The notes beneath the pieces were generated by a model. The model saw nothing but the letters and a program-made list of their open reading frames with translations, did no database searches and had not been told where the DNA came from. The position numbers were made by a program, and so were the translations under genes. Shown here one piece after another: positions 11,363-22,890 of a DNA stretch of 64,000 bases. Source of the stretch: Pilatotrama ljubarskyi (taxonomy: Eukaryota; Basidiomycota; Agaricomycetes; Polyporales; Polyporaceae). Numbering within the stretch: position 1 is the first letter of the stretch; each line of letters starts with the position of its first letter. The stretch lies in contig MU277673.1 of assembly GCA_022385805.1 (NCBI GenBank), forward strand, positions 775,994 to 839,993, written 5' to 3'.

Positions 11363-14300
11363 ATGGCTCCGAAGCAGCCCTGCGCAAAGTACCAATACGT
11401 CGTCACCTCCTCGGGCCCAAAGATCGTCCCCGTCCCTGATGCCGTCTCAAAGGACGAGGAGTCACCCTCAGACTACAACGCAGGTGGTTATCTCCAGGTC
11501 AAGATAAACGATACCTTCAAGAACGGAAGATACCTCGTCCTCAGGAAGCTCGGGTACGTATTCATACTATTCACCGGCGCCCCCGACAGAAGTTCCCGTC
11601 GCTACTTTGCCGGGGGACACCCGCAGTGCGCCCGATACTCACCTCACACGACCAGATGGGGCCACTTTTCGACTGTATGGCTCGTCAAGGACAACCAGTA
11701 CGTGTCTCTTCTCCTATTGCTTCCCTCGGTTCTTCCGTCTATCTTGCATCCTCTCCAACGCGCTCTCTGGCCTGAAGGGCCGTTATCTTCGGCTCCGGAT
11801 GTCTGCTGCCTCCTGCTGCTACGGACCTGCGCACTTGCCGCCTGTAACTGGCTGTCGCCACTCCGCCTGCTTTGTCTTGCGTACGCCAATATATGGTCTC
11901 ACCACCCATCATCCCCCGGTGAATCACAAGTCAGATCGTTCTGCGTATGCGTCACCTTTGCTGGTTCGTATCGCCCCGGGAGCTTCACAGAACTTGAGCG
12001 CGGGAAGAATCTCACACTTGCATCATGTATGCAGAGATGCCCGTAGCATACTCCTATGTTGCGTCAGGGTGGTGGTATCCTCTCTGCACCTATAACATGC
12101 CCGCAGACCGTACATGTATCTGGAGGCCACTATCTACGCGTGGGGTTGGATGTCATGACGCGGGAGCCGTAATCTGCGTTAGTTCGTCAAGTTACGGCTC
12201 CCGTGCGGCGTGTCTACGTTAGGAAATATCTCAGAATATGAACTGACATACCCGCCCGCAGAACCAACCGTCATTCCGCCCTCAAAGTCGTGAAATCAGC
12301 CGGTCGATATGCTGAGACCGCACGCGACGAGATCAAGCTCTTGCGCCAAGTAATGGACGCCAACCCCACACACCGCGGGCGGAATCATATTGTCTCCTTC
12401 TTGGACCATTTCGAGCACAACGGCCCAGACGATAGCCATATTTGCCTCGTATTCGAGCCGTTAGGCGAGAATTTGCTCGCCCTCATTGAGCGCCACAAGA
12501 AGACCGGCGTAGCGGTCGATCTTGTGCGCGTCATTGCCAAGCAGATGCTGCTCGGGCTGCAGTATCTGCACGACGAGTGCGATCTTGTGCACACGGACAT
12601 CAAGCCCGAGAATATCCGTAGGTCATCGTTGAAAGCTCCATTGAATGTCAGATTCTGACGGACATGCTTGGTAGTTATTTCGATACCCGACGTCGAGGCC
12701 CACATCCAGGCCGAACTCTCCCGCTCGCCTTCTCCGACATGTAGGAAGGTCGCCGTACCTCCCAAGCAGCTCACACGAGCTACTATAGCCATCCCCCAAC
12801 GCAAGAGTGGTCGCGAGCGACAGGTGCAGATCTTCGACTCGCAGCCGCTCCCCAGCCCCTCATCCTTCAGCTGCCCGAACTCCCCCGCGCGGCTTAGCTA
12901 TATCTCCCGCGTTGCCTCGGCGCAAAGCGCGTCCGCCGCCCTCGCTTCATCCTCCTTGAAGAGCATGAACGGCATGCGAAGAGGGAGCATCAGCAAGCTC
13001 GCGCTGTCGAGCAGCCACTTCAAGTCCGGTTCATCCACACCCGACACGTCGGACGAGTCGAGCGGGAGCGGGAGCTCGGGCTCTGCGTCTGGTTATGACT
13101 CGGTGCTCGTGTCGTCGAGCCTGGCGACGTCGCTGAGCAACGACACCCCGCCAAGCTCCATCAACAGTATGACGATGGGCATGAGCAAGCTCGCGCTCAG
13201 CGATTCAGCCAAGGCGAAGGGCAAAGGCAAGGAGCTTCCGCCTTGCACCTGCACCTGCGGCGAGCAGATCCCCGCCGAGGCGGGCGATCAGCCCGACTTC
13301 AAGCCTACACAACACCTCGCGCGACCAGCCGCTGGGCCATCATTACTCACCCAGACCGCCCCCCACAACCTCGCTCCCCAACGCTCCGCCTCCACCTGCT
13401 CACAGCATCCACACTCACCCCAGTCCCCTCGCTCACAACTACTCGACACCGACCTCGAACTCTCAGAGCCTATGCCTCCCCCACTCCCCATCTCGATCAA
13501 GATCGCCGACCTCGGGAACGCGACTCCAACGAAGAAGCACTATACAGAGGATATCCAGACGCGGCAGTACCGCGCTCCAGAGGCGATCGTGGGGCGCACG
13601 GACTGGGGTGCGACGGCGGATATCTGGAGCGTGGCGTGTGTCGTCTTCGAGCTGCTCACGGCGGAGTACCTGTTCGACCCGCAGGGCCAGGGCGACCTGT
13701 TCGGCAAGGACGACGACCACGTCGCGCAGATCATCGAGCTCCTCGGCGACTTCGGCGAGACCAAGTGGGGCGGGCGATTCAGCAGGGAGCTGTTTGATAG
13801 CACAGGTGAGCGTCGCTTCTCGCGTCCTTGGCTCTCGAGGGCCTCTTTATATGATTCCTTTGTTGGGGCATGTGTATGTGCCTGCTTCGGATTCGTATTT
13901 GGATTCGGCGCGCACTGCGTTGATGCTGCGATCCTGGCTTTTTGCCTTCCATTCCAAATCGGGCTACCTCATCGGAGGTGGCGCGTGTAGGCGGACTGCC
14001 CTCCGGGGCCTGTTGCCCTGCGGTCGCTTGAATTTCACAGCGAGAAGCGCGGTCAGCGTTACCGCACCGGTGACGACAGGCTGAGGCCCCGAGGATCGAC
14101 GCAGTCATGGCACTACCATCGCGCTGCTTGCCTTTCCGGGCGACCTGTGGACGAAGAGCCCTGTTTCGCCTTTTGTTCTTGCGTTCTGCGTTCTTGTGGC
14201 GTGTTGTGTGATGGTATGGCAGACTTACTGACTATGCCCTTTCCTGCTCCCCTTGGCCTGCACGCTTCCCTTCCATACCCGGTCTACCGCTTGCTCGACA

Positions 14301-14592
14301 ACTCGACAAACCGACGCCCACTCATTGCACGCCGTCACGCCATCGCTATCTCTTGTCGGGACTTGCGACGCGAACAGGCGCGCTGCGATACATCCGGAAC
14401 TTGAAGCCGTGGCCGCTGAAGCGGGTGATGGTGGAGAAGTACCTATGGTCAGAGCGCGACGCTGACGCGCTCTGCGCGTTCCTCGAGCCGATGCTCGTCA
14501 TCGACCACCGGAAGCGCGCTCAGGCGCGCGACATGGTCGACCATCCGTGGTTGGAGGTCGACCCGCTCAGCGAGGATCTGTGGGGGTGGTGA
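11363..14592 (+). CDS. SRPK/Sky1-type SR-protein kinase
   Basis: Kinase that phosphorylates Arg-Ser dipeptides in SR-type splicing or mRNA-export factors. The first exon gives DYNAGGYLQVKINDTF, a typical SRPK lead-in. A join to the exon starting near 11657 makes LGWGHFSTVWLV (P-loop). Later exons give ALKVVKS (catalytic Lys), LVHTDIKPENIL (HxD loop, His-Thr-Asp), IADLGNAT (DLG), RQYRAPEAI and ADIWSVACVVFELLT. A Ser/Pro-rich spacer of about 270 residues splits the kinase domain between the catalytic and DLG motifs, as is characteristic of SRPKs. The final exon (14378-14592) ends DPLSEDLWGW. Two introns are very long for this locus: 11698-12261 (564 nt) and 13806-14377 (572 nt). A third, after KPENI, has normal length and joins to LISIPDVE. 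The next gene downstream encodes a possible substrate class. Confidence 0.92.
12161..12203. repeat. 12-bp perfect inverted repeat in SRPK intron
   Basis: CGGGAGCCGTAA at 12161-12172 is followed by its exact reverse complement at 12192-12203, with a 19-nt loop, inside the 564-nt intron. In RNA it could form a stable hairpin about 60 nt before the 3' splice site at 12261. Function unknown. Confidence 0.75.
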
Positions 14593-15784
14593 GCGCCTTT
14601 AGGCGCTTACTGTGCCCGAGCGCCGAAGGGTCGCACCCTTGCGACGTTGACGGCGAGTCCGCGCCCCCGGGGCATCAAGACGCAGTGCATCGAGCATCCA
14701 ACGCTTCGCCAGTGCTCGCGTTTGATGTCTTTGGTGGACGGGCATTCGTTCACTTGGGCGGCTATGGCGAGCGATTGCGCGGGAGATGGCGTGACGCGGC
14801 TGTGGACGTTCCCTCTCGCAAACCTAACCCTTCCCTTCATCTTCTCAGAGACGGTGTGTGCCGGCTTTTCTTCGCATTTTCGCGTTTTCGCGTCTTCTCG
14901 ATGTTTAGTGTGTAATTTGGGCCCCCTGTTGTTCCCCCTCTTCACGTTCCTGCTTCTGCTTGTTGTGCAATCATGCGTGCAATCATGCGTGCTTCCTTCC
15001 GTCGCTCCTCCCACATTCTATGTTGTACCATCCCATTCCGCACTCGTGTGCTTCTCTTGCACGAACTCTGACTTATACTTTATCGCCGGCGCACTGTTTC
15101 CGTTCCTTCTCACCCGTTTCCTCTTTGCTCTTCATCACGGTTCCTGCTGCAATCCTACTAGACGCTAGACTGCAACTGCTTCCGCTTCATTCCGCCTTGC
15201 CCGCCCTTTGCGTACGTACTGCATGCGTAACCCCCGCCTAATCATCCCCTTCCTCCCTCTTACACCCATGCGCCTCTCCCGCGTCATCCCATTGCCGCCT
15301 CTTGACCCACACCCCATGCCTCCCGTTAGCTAGGGTACCCTGTCCCCCTAACGCTTATTCCTACTACTGCTACTAGACACTCGCGGCGCCGCGGTGCGTG
15401 CACGCGCAGGTGTGCTCCCTTCCTGCCTCTTCTCTTGCTTTCGCGCTGTAGCTATGTCTCTTCCTGGTCCCGACACAACTGTACATAGTCTAGAGCCTCG
15501 TCCGCATAAATCTGCAATGGTTTCTCTCTCTCTCGTCATCGTTGCCTTGCGTAGTGGTGCGACGTATCTCCGCCGTGCTTTCCCTGCGCTTGAAGGCGTC
15601 TTCTGGAGATTGATCACCTCGGAGAGTTGAAGTAAATCTGTAGCCTAATGCGATGGGCGCTTGCACGGGGGCGCTACAATTGTGACCCCGCTTACGGAAA
15701 TTTGCGAGTGACTGGGGCAAGGCGCGGTTGCGTGAGGACGCAACTTGCGCTCTACTCGTCATCATCGTCTCCTGTGTCGAGTAC
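14593..15784. other. Intergenic: SRPK 3' flank and promoter of the RRM/zinc-knuckle gene
   Basis: About 1.2 kb, strongly pyrimidine-rich on the plus strand (many CTTC/CCTC runs between 14860 and 15560), as is common in promoters and leaders of basidiomycete genes. A short tandem repeat of the TGCAATCATGCG type lies near 14967-14990. No gene recognised. Confidence 0.4.
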
Positions 15785-18108
15785 ATGGCCGCCTCCCCCA
15801 TCGCCACTGCCAACGGCGACGAGCAAGCACATACACAGCACCCCAGCAAGTGGAACAACCAGATGGACGTCGAGCCCGCCCGCGACCACATGGGTCCAGG
15901 CGGCGACATGGACACCAACGGCGCCTCCCATCCCGCCGACGACCGCGGTGCTCCTGGCCAGGATCCCGCCGACTATCCCGCCCCGGCCTCCGTTGCGGGC
16001 AGCAACACGGACACTGCTGTTGCGCGTGGCGACGCAGCTGCGCGCGGCGAGAAGCTCGTCAAGGTGCTTACCACGTCTCTCGTTATGTGCCGTTTAGTGT
16101 CCTCTCTCCTCTCTCACTCCTCTTTGCGCTCTTGCCCTGTTGGCTCGCCCGTCGCCCTGCTCGCCCCACTTGTCTACCGCCCTCTGCTTGAGCTGACGCG
16201 TCGTCACGTCTGCTGCCCGCTGCCCTCCCTTACCCGTGGCCGGAGCTTGTCATGTTGCTCGTTCGAATAATTGGACACACAGGACCCTGTGACATGGCAA
16301 CCATCGTCCACGAAAGTACTTGTGCCATTGTGGGCCTGCTGTGCGGTGAATTCGACTTTGCAGGGCTTGTCCGCGGGCTTGGGCTGTCTGCTCTGATCAG
16401 CATCGTGCGCCTCTCTCGAGCGTCGCTCAGTTTCTGCTTTCTTCCATTGCTGCTTGCTGGCATCTGCTTGTGGCGCATTTGCTGACGGCTTCTGCTCTCA
16501 TGCATCCTGTCCTGGGCAACCTTCTATGGCTTCCCTGTGACTCCAGCCGAACAAGGTCTACATCGGCGGACTTCCGGAACATACTCGCAAGGAGGACCTG
16601 GAGAGTTGCTTTGGCAAGATTGGCAACATCGTCAACATCGAGCTGAAGTACGTACGATCTCTCGCTATCGGTGTCGCGCTTACTGAGCGGGCTGTGCATC
16701 GTGCGAATAGGGTGGGGTATGGCTTCGTCGTAAGTTATCCAGAACTCGATGACCCCCTGAGGGCCCAGAGTTGATTTTGCCCTCCGCAGGAATTCGATAA
16801 CCGAGAGGCTGCGGAGGAGAGCGTGGCCAAATACCACGAGGGATACTTCATGGGCAACAAGATACGTGTTGAGATTTCTCATGGCGGTGGCAGAACCGCG
16901 AAGTACAGTGGCGACCCCGGGGCATGTTTCAAATGCGGCCAGATGGGTCATTGGGCCAGGTGGGTCATCACGCGTTCAGCCATACGGGCGCCAGGTAACT
17001 GACGCAGTTGGTTCTATCTAGGGAATGCCCCAACCATCTTGCCAGTGGGTATGTATTCAGTATCGGACTTCCTGATTATATCGCTGAGTGCTTCGCTTGA
17101 TTCCTTAGACGCCGCCCGGCCGGTGATGCTGCTCTCATTGACCGTATTCAGCCTCCCCGAGACTATCTGCCGCCCCCTCGGGACTACTATCGTGACTACC
17201 CTGGGTATCTTCCTCCTAGGGACCCCCGCTACTATGACTATCCCCCTCCGCCACCCCCTGGTCGGGAAAGTCGCTACGGGCGCCCTCCTTCGCCGCCTCC
17301 TAGGGACATCCGGGACTACCCTCCTCCCCCGTTGCCTGTCCGCTCTGCTAGGGACTACGACGATTATAGGATGAGGGGTGCGCTTCCACCACCCCCCGCT
17401 CGCTACGACGCTCGCGGCTACTACCCGGAGGGCGAGCCTCTTCCTCCTCCTCCTGGGTATCCCCCTCGCGGCTACCCGCCGCCGCCTCCCAGGGACTACT
17501 ACGACCGCTACGATAGGCGTGCCCCTCCTGCTGCGGACAGGTACGGCTCTTACCCGCCTCCGCCCGCTGTGAGACCTAGGACCCCGCCTGGTGCTCCGCC
17601 TGCTCGCTCTCGTGATGATTACGACCGCCCGCCGGCTCGGTATGTGCTTGCGCTTTGTTGTGGGCTACCAGTCTCTCATGCTAGTTGCTCAGTGACTACC
17701 CGCCGGCTACTGAGACTCGAGGCAGACCTGTTTCCCCGCCCCCTGCTCGCTACGCGGACTATCCTGCCCGTTCCGGCAGCGTAGAAGCTACTCGCTACCA
17801 GTCAGTTCTTCCCCCGTGATTCTGATATTGTCATCCGGCTGACATTGCGGACTCGCAGTCGTCGCTCTCAGAGCCCTCCCTCTCGCTCTGCCTCTGGCGC
17901 TCCTTACGAGTCTACCCGCTACGAATCTGGTTCTGGCGGTGCTGCATACAACGGGGGCACCTCTGGCACTTATGCTGGCGGCAGTAGCTACACCGGCACT
18001 AGCGGCGCCGCTCCCCCGCCTCCTCGCAGCTCTGGCAGCACCAGGGACTACCCGCCCCCCCGCAGCGCCCGCGACGCCGAGCCGGCGAGCAGCTACCGCC
18101 GCACCTGA
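15785..18108 (+). CDS. RRM and CCHC zinc-knuckle RNA-binding protein (SR-like)
   Basis: Nuclear RNA-binding protein resembling zinc-knuckle SR splicing factors. Start ATG at 15785 (MAASPIATANG). The acidic, Ala/Pro-rich N-terminus is followed, after a 483-nt intron (16064-16546), by an RRM: KVYIGGLPEHTRKEDLESCF (RNP2) and VGYGFVEFDNREAAEESV (RNP1). A CCHC knuckle, CFKCGQMGHWAREC, lies next. The C-terminal half is a long low-complexity region with repeated RDY/DYY, PPPPP and Ser/Tyr/Gly tracts and scattered RS/SR pairs (RRRSQSPPSRSAS), ending at 18108. At least six introns interrupt it; two very short ones split the RRM and knuckle coding. Unlike classical SR proteins it has few uninterrupted RS repeats. 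The upstream SRPK gene may encode a modifying kinase; that link is inference from domain type and adjacency. Confidence 0.88.
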
Positions 18109-18712
18109 TGTTTCTCAGTGCGCTACGGCCTCTCACTAGCCCCACCCAGTCAATACACATCTCTCCGGGGAGGCCTCTAGACCGTCCATCGAATACACGT
18201 TTCCTATCTTGGCTTGCGTCCTATGCTTGTCGAGAGCCTATGATTGAATTGCCTGCGTCCCTGGTCTTGGCTAACTTATGAACACGATCGGCCACTTTGA
18301 GGAGTCGGACGGCGTACCGGGTGCTGGGGCAGCTCGTACTACGCGTAGATGATCGCCTGTCTGTGTCCCGTGTTCTGTGATTGTGATTCTTGACTGTTCC
18401 CCCTCCTCCCCTCTCGCTCGCTGCGCTACGCTCCCCTATCCATCGAAACTTGCTATCGTCTAGTCGTCTCTTGCCGCTTCCCTTCCCCCCCTTCTGATGT
18501 ACATAAAATAAACCCAGATCTTTTGTGGACGATCTTGTGTACGGAGTTGACCTATACACTGACACCATGTGTTGTCGCAAAACCTCAGGCGTGATGCAAG
18601 CAAGATATCTCAAAGGCACGGCGCGCATATATGCCAGCATTTGTACAGGGGATAATGTCCGTGAAGGCCGCCGACGCGATATTATTGCACGCTCTACATG
18701 TATGCAGGTCTA
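18109..18712. other. Convergent intergenic region
   Basis: Contains the 3' UTR of the RRM/zinc-knuckle gene (+) and of RIP1 (-). A pyrimidine-rich tract lies at about 18380-18500. No gene seen. Confidence 0.4.
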
Positions 18713-19862
18713 TCAACCAATGATGAGCTTGCCCTCCGCCTCGTTGAAGTCGTACTGGGGGACCTCGAGGTTGAGCTGCGAAAAGGCCGTAGTGAGTGAC
18801 ACATGCAGGATCTATACAGATGTTCAGACTTACAGGTGCGGGGCCCTTGCGAATACGTCCGGCTACGAGGCGATGAGCTAGCCATCGACAAGACACTAGC
18901 GGTGCACTTACAGATATCGTAGTGGGAACCGTGGCACGGGCAGAACCTGCGGACGAACGTCAGTCGAAGGTCGTGTTTCAACAAACCCATTGAATACCCA
19001 CCAGCCTCCATAGTCACCGGCCTCACCGATGGGCACGCAACCCAAGTGGGTGCAGACACCGAGCATGACAAGCCACTCGGGCTTCTTCGCCCGCTGTTCA
19101 TCGGGCTCGGGGTCGCGGAGGCTCTTCCAGTCGGTGTTCCGCGCCTCCTCAATCTCGTCCGGCGTGCGGTGGCGGATGAAGACGGGCTTGCCGCGCCATT
19201 TGATGATGACGTTCTTGCCCTCGGGGATGGACGCAAGCTCGACCTCGACGCGCGCCATCGCAAGGACGTCCGCGGACGCGGACATCGTCGCGAGGAACTC
19301 CGTCACCGTGGACTTGGCGGCGGACGCGGAGAGCAGGCCGAGCGAGCCGATCATGAAGTACGCGAGCCCGCGGTTCGTGGTGTCGCTCTTGGCCTGGTAC
19401 TTTGAGAAGTCGGGCACCTGGGGCGCATCACGGACGACGGCGGACGTGTGCATGAGGCTCTTCTGGAAGACGCCGGTCACGGGAGCTGTTGTTGTATGCG
19501 CAAAGCGGGAGGTATGAGCAGGGGTTTACAAGGAGAAGCCAACCCGCAAAAATAACACGAGCCAGAGCGACCTTCAACCCGCCCCGGAGGCTCGCTCATC
19601 GACCGTTTATAGCAAAGTGAAGCTCACCAGCAGCATACGACTTCGAGACGAGGCCGAGGGTAGACGTCCGGGAGACGCTGCCAGCCCACTTGGGGGGAAC
19701 GTCAGAGCGGGGGCCGGGTACGCTGTGTCCGTGGTCGTGCCCGGGACCGGCGGGCGAGCGGACGGCAAAGTTGATATACGGCGCGAGGGGCACGCCCGAG
19801 GCGAGCGTGCGCACGGTGGGAGGGATGGTGACGGCCCTTTTGGTGAGCTGGACGGCAGCCAT
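18713..19862 (-). CDS. RIP1: Rieske iron-sulfur subunit of cytochrome bc1 (complex III)
   Basis: Catalytic 2Fe-2S subunit of ubiquinol-cytochrome c reductase, in the mitochondrial inner membrane facing the intermembrane space. The first exon (start 19862, MAAVQLTKRAVTIPP) is basic and hydroxylated, as expected of a matrix targeting peptide. The next gives DTTNRGLAYFMIGSLGLL, the single membrane anchor. Cluster-binding box I is CTHLGC and box II is CPCHGSHYD; together they supply the two Cys and two His ligands plus the disulfide Cys pair. The intron between GDYGGW and FCPCHG and one after YDI interrupt the second box region. The last exon reads LNLEVPQYDFNEAEGKLIIG and stops at 18713-18715. 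Length and motif order match the family. No anomaly is visible. Confidence 0.96.
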
Positions 19863-20225
19863 GGCGAGGGGCGCTGGATGGACGAGGTGGAGGGAGGCGA
19901 GCTCGCTGTCTGCGGTGACGACCGCAAACTCGGGCGGAGTCTGAATTAGGCGCCGGTCTGAGCCCGTCCCGTTCTTCTCCGCCGCCAGCGCTCCCAATCC
20001 CCGCGCCGTGATAGGCTGGCAGGGCCTAGGGCGGCCTGGATAAGCCCCAGGTAGTGCTGTTTGCTCCAGGTAAGCACACCTGATAAGCGTGCATTCATAA
20101 ACATACAAGGTTTCCAATCCCTTTCAACACGGGAGCGTTTCTAATTCATACAGCAATAAAGCCTTCGTACTGTAGTCTATAGTCTATGGTCTTCGCATTT
20201 ACCTCTACCATGTCCATCTCTGAGC
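19863..20225. other. RIP1 promoter and 3' flank of phosphodiesterase gene
   Basis: Short gap between two minus-strand genes. The RIP1 promoter must lie here. A repeated TAGTCTATAGTCTATGG-like motif sits near 20171-20190. No gene. Confidence 0.35.
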
Positions 20226-21931
20226 TCAATGAAACATCATCGTCTGCCTGTGTAGGTGCTCCTTGATACACCCCAAGACTCGTTGCTTGGGATACTTCGG
20301 TGCTGCAGGCAATCCCCGCTGCTGCACTAGCCTCCTAACCACGTCAGGGTCTGTTGGGGGCCGTCAGCGGACGAGGTCATACAGGAGATCATGAGAGCAT
20401 ACAATCGGTGATGATCCCGTCAACTCTCCAGTCGAGCAGCTGTTCTACGATATTCATCCTATTCACCTGCGGCGCGCCGCGTCAGCACCTGTGCGGCGTG
20501 CATTCCACCTTGGACGAGTTTGACCCACCGTGAAAGGCTTCACCAGCATTCCCAGCCTGTGCGCCTCCTCGACCATCTCCCGCGTCGTGAAGGCGACGTA
20601 TCCCTCCATTTCTGGGTCCGGGACTGGTGTCTCGAAGGACTCGGCCGAGGGCGAAAGGATGTCCGCGCGGATGTGGTGCGCAGCCTGTGCGACCTGCGCA
20701 GAGAGCGTGGGGCCGGGGAAGGTGTCGAGACGCAGGCCGGCAAGCCATGGAGTCGTCGAGTTGTCTGGCATGACGCCGGTCTCGCTACAGGGCAGTCAGC
20801 ACCGTATCGCACAGATTTACGAGAGCAGATCGGCTTACTCGTCGATGAGCGCAGACGTTGTGATCGAACTGTCAAGTTGCTGAGGTTCCGATAGCCTGTC
20901 AGGAGGACGCTCATCCGGCTTTCATATGAGATGCCGCACCTTCATCGCAACCAAGGTTCTCCAGTCGAAGCTCTGGTACTGCCCGGTCCAGCCAGTAAGT
21001 CCCGCACCCGTCACCGCCGAAGCACGCATGATTCACGCACAGTAATGGCACCCTTGTATGGGCTGCGCTTGAAGACCTCGTACTGCTTCTCGACGAAGTC
21101 CGTGACGCCGAACGTGCGATTCGGATGCCGCGCGTCGACCTTGGACTCGATGTTCCAGAGCACTTCGTGGTGCGGGTCGGCGCATTCGACGAAGTCGAAG
21201 AGCTCTTGTAGGGTGGATATCCGAGTGCCCGGATACGTCAGCTGCATGGCTGCGTCCACCCCGTAAGTCAGAGGGAGGCAGTGGAAGAGTGGAGAGACGT
21301 ACGGTAGCCGTGCTGGCGTTTTGACCCACAGTCTATCGTACGGAGCTGCGCGAGTGTGAGGTTGGCAATGAACTTCCCGACATACGGGAAGTCGGGATCG
21401 CCGGGGTACTGCAGTCCTCCGTCAGTGAAAGAAGAATAGGCAGGCGAAACGAGACTCACGAGCGGCCCCGTGTCTATGCACTTCGCGGCGGTAATCTCCT
21501 CATCGTGCCATACGACGACGTGTCCGTCCTGGACATTGTTCTATACGAAGCTCGCGCTGGAGCAACGAAGTAATCACCTTCGTGATGCCGTTGTCAAGCT
21601 CAAGGGTGGTTGCGCCGTGGATGAGAGCCCTGTCAACGTGCACACGGTCGGTATCGTACGCCACGCTGTGGGGAGCCCACAAACCACGCACCATGCAAAG
21701 CTCGGCAAGGTGTTCTCTACGGTATTTCCTCTCCCGCCTCTGTGCGCCTGGGACGAAGTGTGCCACCGCTAATGAGTACGTAAAACAAGCATTGAAGCTA
21801 ACTGTGCGTGCCTGGACGTCAAAAAACCGGCGGTGGCTGGCGGCTGGAGCGAGTGGGCGCTGCGCGGGAGAGGCGAGGATCATGAAGGCCTCGCTTGCGA
21901 GGTTAGCGACGAGGGCTAGGGGCGCGAACAT
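20226..21931 (-). CDS. Glycerophosphodiester phosphodiesterase family protein
   Basis: Predicted to hydrolyse glycerophosphodiesters to glycerol-3-phosphate and an alcohol. The N-terminus (start 21931, MFAPLALVANLASEAFMILA) is hydrophobic and could be a signal peptide. Spliced exons give FDVQ followed by AHRGGRG, NTVENTLPSFAW, ATTLELDNGITK, VVVWHDEEI and LWNIESKVD, covering the GDPD catalytic His pair and acidic metal ligands. The C-terminal exons give RVDGIITDYPDVVRRL, the usual end of the TIM barrel, and stop at 20226-20228 after MMFH. About nine exons. The first intron (21811-21748, 64 nt) appears to begin with GC rather than GT: only this join restores the conserved FDVQAHRGGRG. A cellular role in phospholipid turnover or phosphate scavenging is likely but not shown. 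Confidence 0.9.
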
Positions 21932-22890
21932 GACTGTACGCGAGCAGCCGCAGGAAAGCAGAGCAGACGCGAAGGCGGGGCCGGTGGTGGGGACGAGGGA
22001 TTTGCTCGGGCAGACTCGCGTTTTACCCTTCTCCGAACGACTGTACGGGCGTACATGAGATGATCAGGACACACAGCCCAACACAGGACGAATATGGCGT
22101 CAACCGCCATCCGCGCCGGCGTCGAGCACGTTCCACGTTCGTCCCCGCGGTAGCCTGAGCCTGTCGCTCGGCGGGGAGGCTGGGGCTCGTCGCGCGTGTG
22201 CAGTACGAACGTTCATGGAGATCCGCCCGAAATGGTAACGCACACGCCTTTTCGGGAAACGGGCTGGCTGTGTGTGGACATCCGCGCGACAATTTTCCGC
22301 CGCGTTCACGGAGGAGAGGAGGGAACGGGGGAGTTTCGCCGGGGGATCGGAGGTCAAGCAAAGGCCTATCACTGCGGGGAACGTGCAAGGCCCGCTGGCG
22401 TCGGTCACTGTATGGTGGATCCTCCATATGCGTCTGGGAATGCATGACTGACGCATAAGTATCATGCCGTCATAGGCCCTCCGGAAGACATAAGGAATAT
22501 ATGGATGGGCAAGCAGAAAATAGCTTCAGAATCGGTAGGCTTCGTTCGCGGTAGTTGCTAGAGGCGCTGCAGCGCTGTGTGGTAAGTTCCCGGATCATAC
22601 CGACCCAGCTCGACGACACCCTTGATTCGTTCTAATAGATGAACGTCAGTTTATCTGACTACGATCCTTATGGTACGCACCAAGCCTTTATTGGACCACC
22701 GACGACCAGGCAACATACAGTACCCCGGTACTGTCATTCTGGGAGTGTACGGTGCCGGCAAGCGCAAGTGAGGAAGCACAGCCCCGGATGGAATGCGAGC
22801 AGAGCGAGAGCAATGAGACACTATCCTATGAGAGACAATATGATACAGCAGAGAGATAGCAGTAGGACGAACTGATGCATGTATGCAGCG
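21932..22890. other. Gene-free stretch upstream of the phosphodiesterase
   Basis: About 960 bp containing the phosphodiesterase promoter and the 3' flank of COX19. Overlapping frames on both strands around 22020-22460 have no family resemblance. Nothing else seen. Confidence 0.4.

Noticed and set aside
12025..12222. Small plus-strand frame inside the SRPK intron
   Set aside because: It lies wholly within the 564-nt intron, has no motif, and exists mainly because the intron is long.
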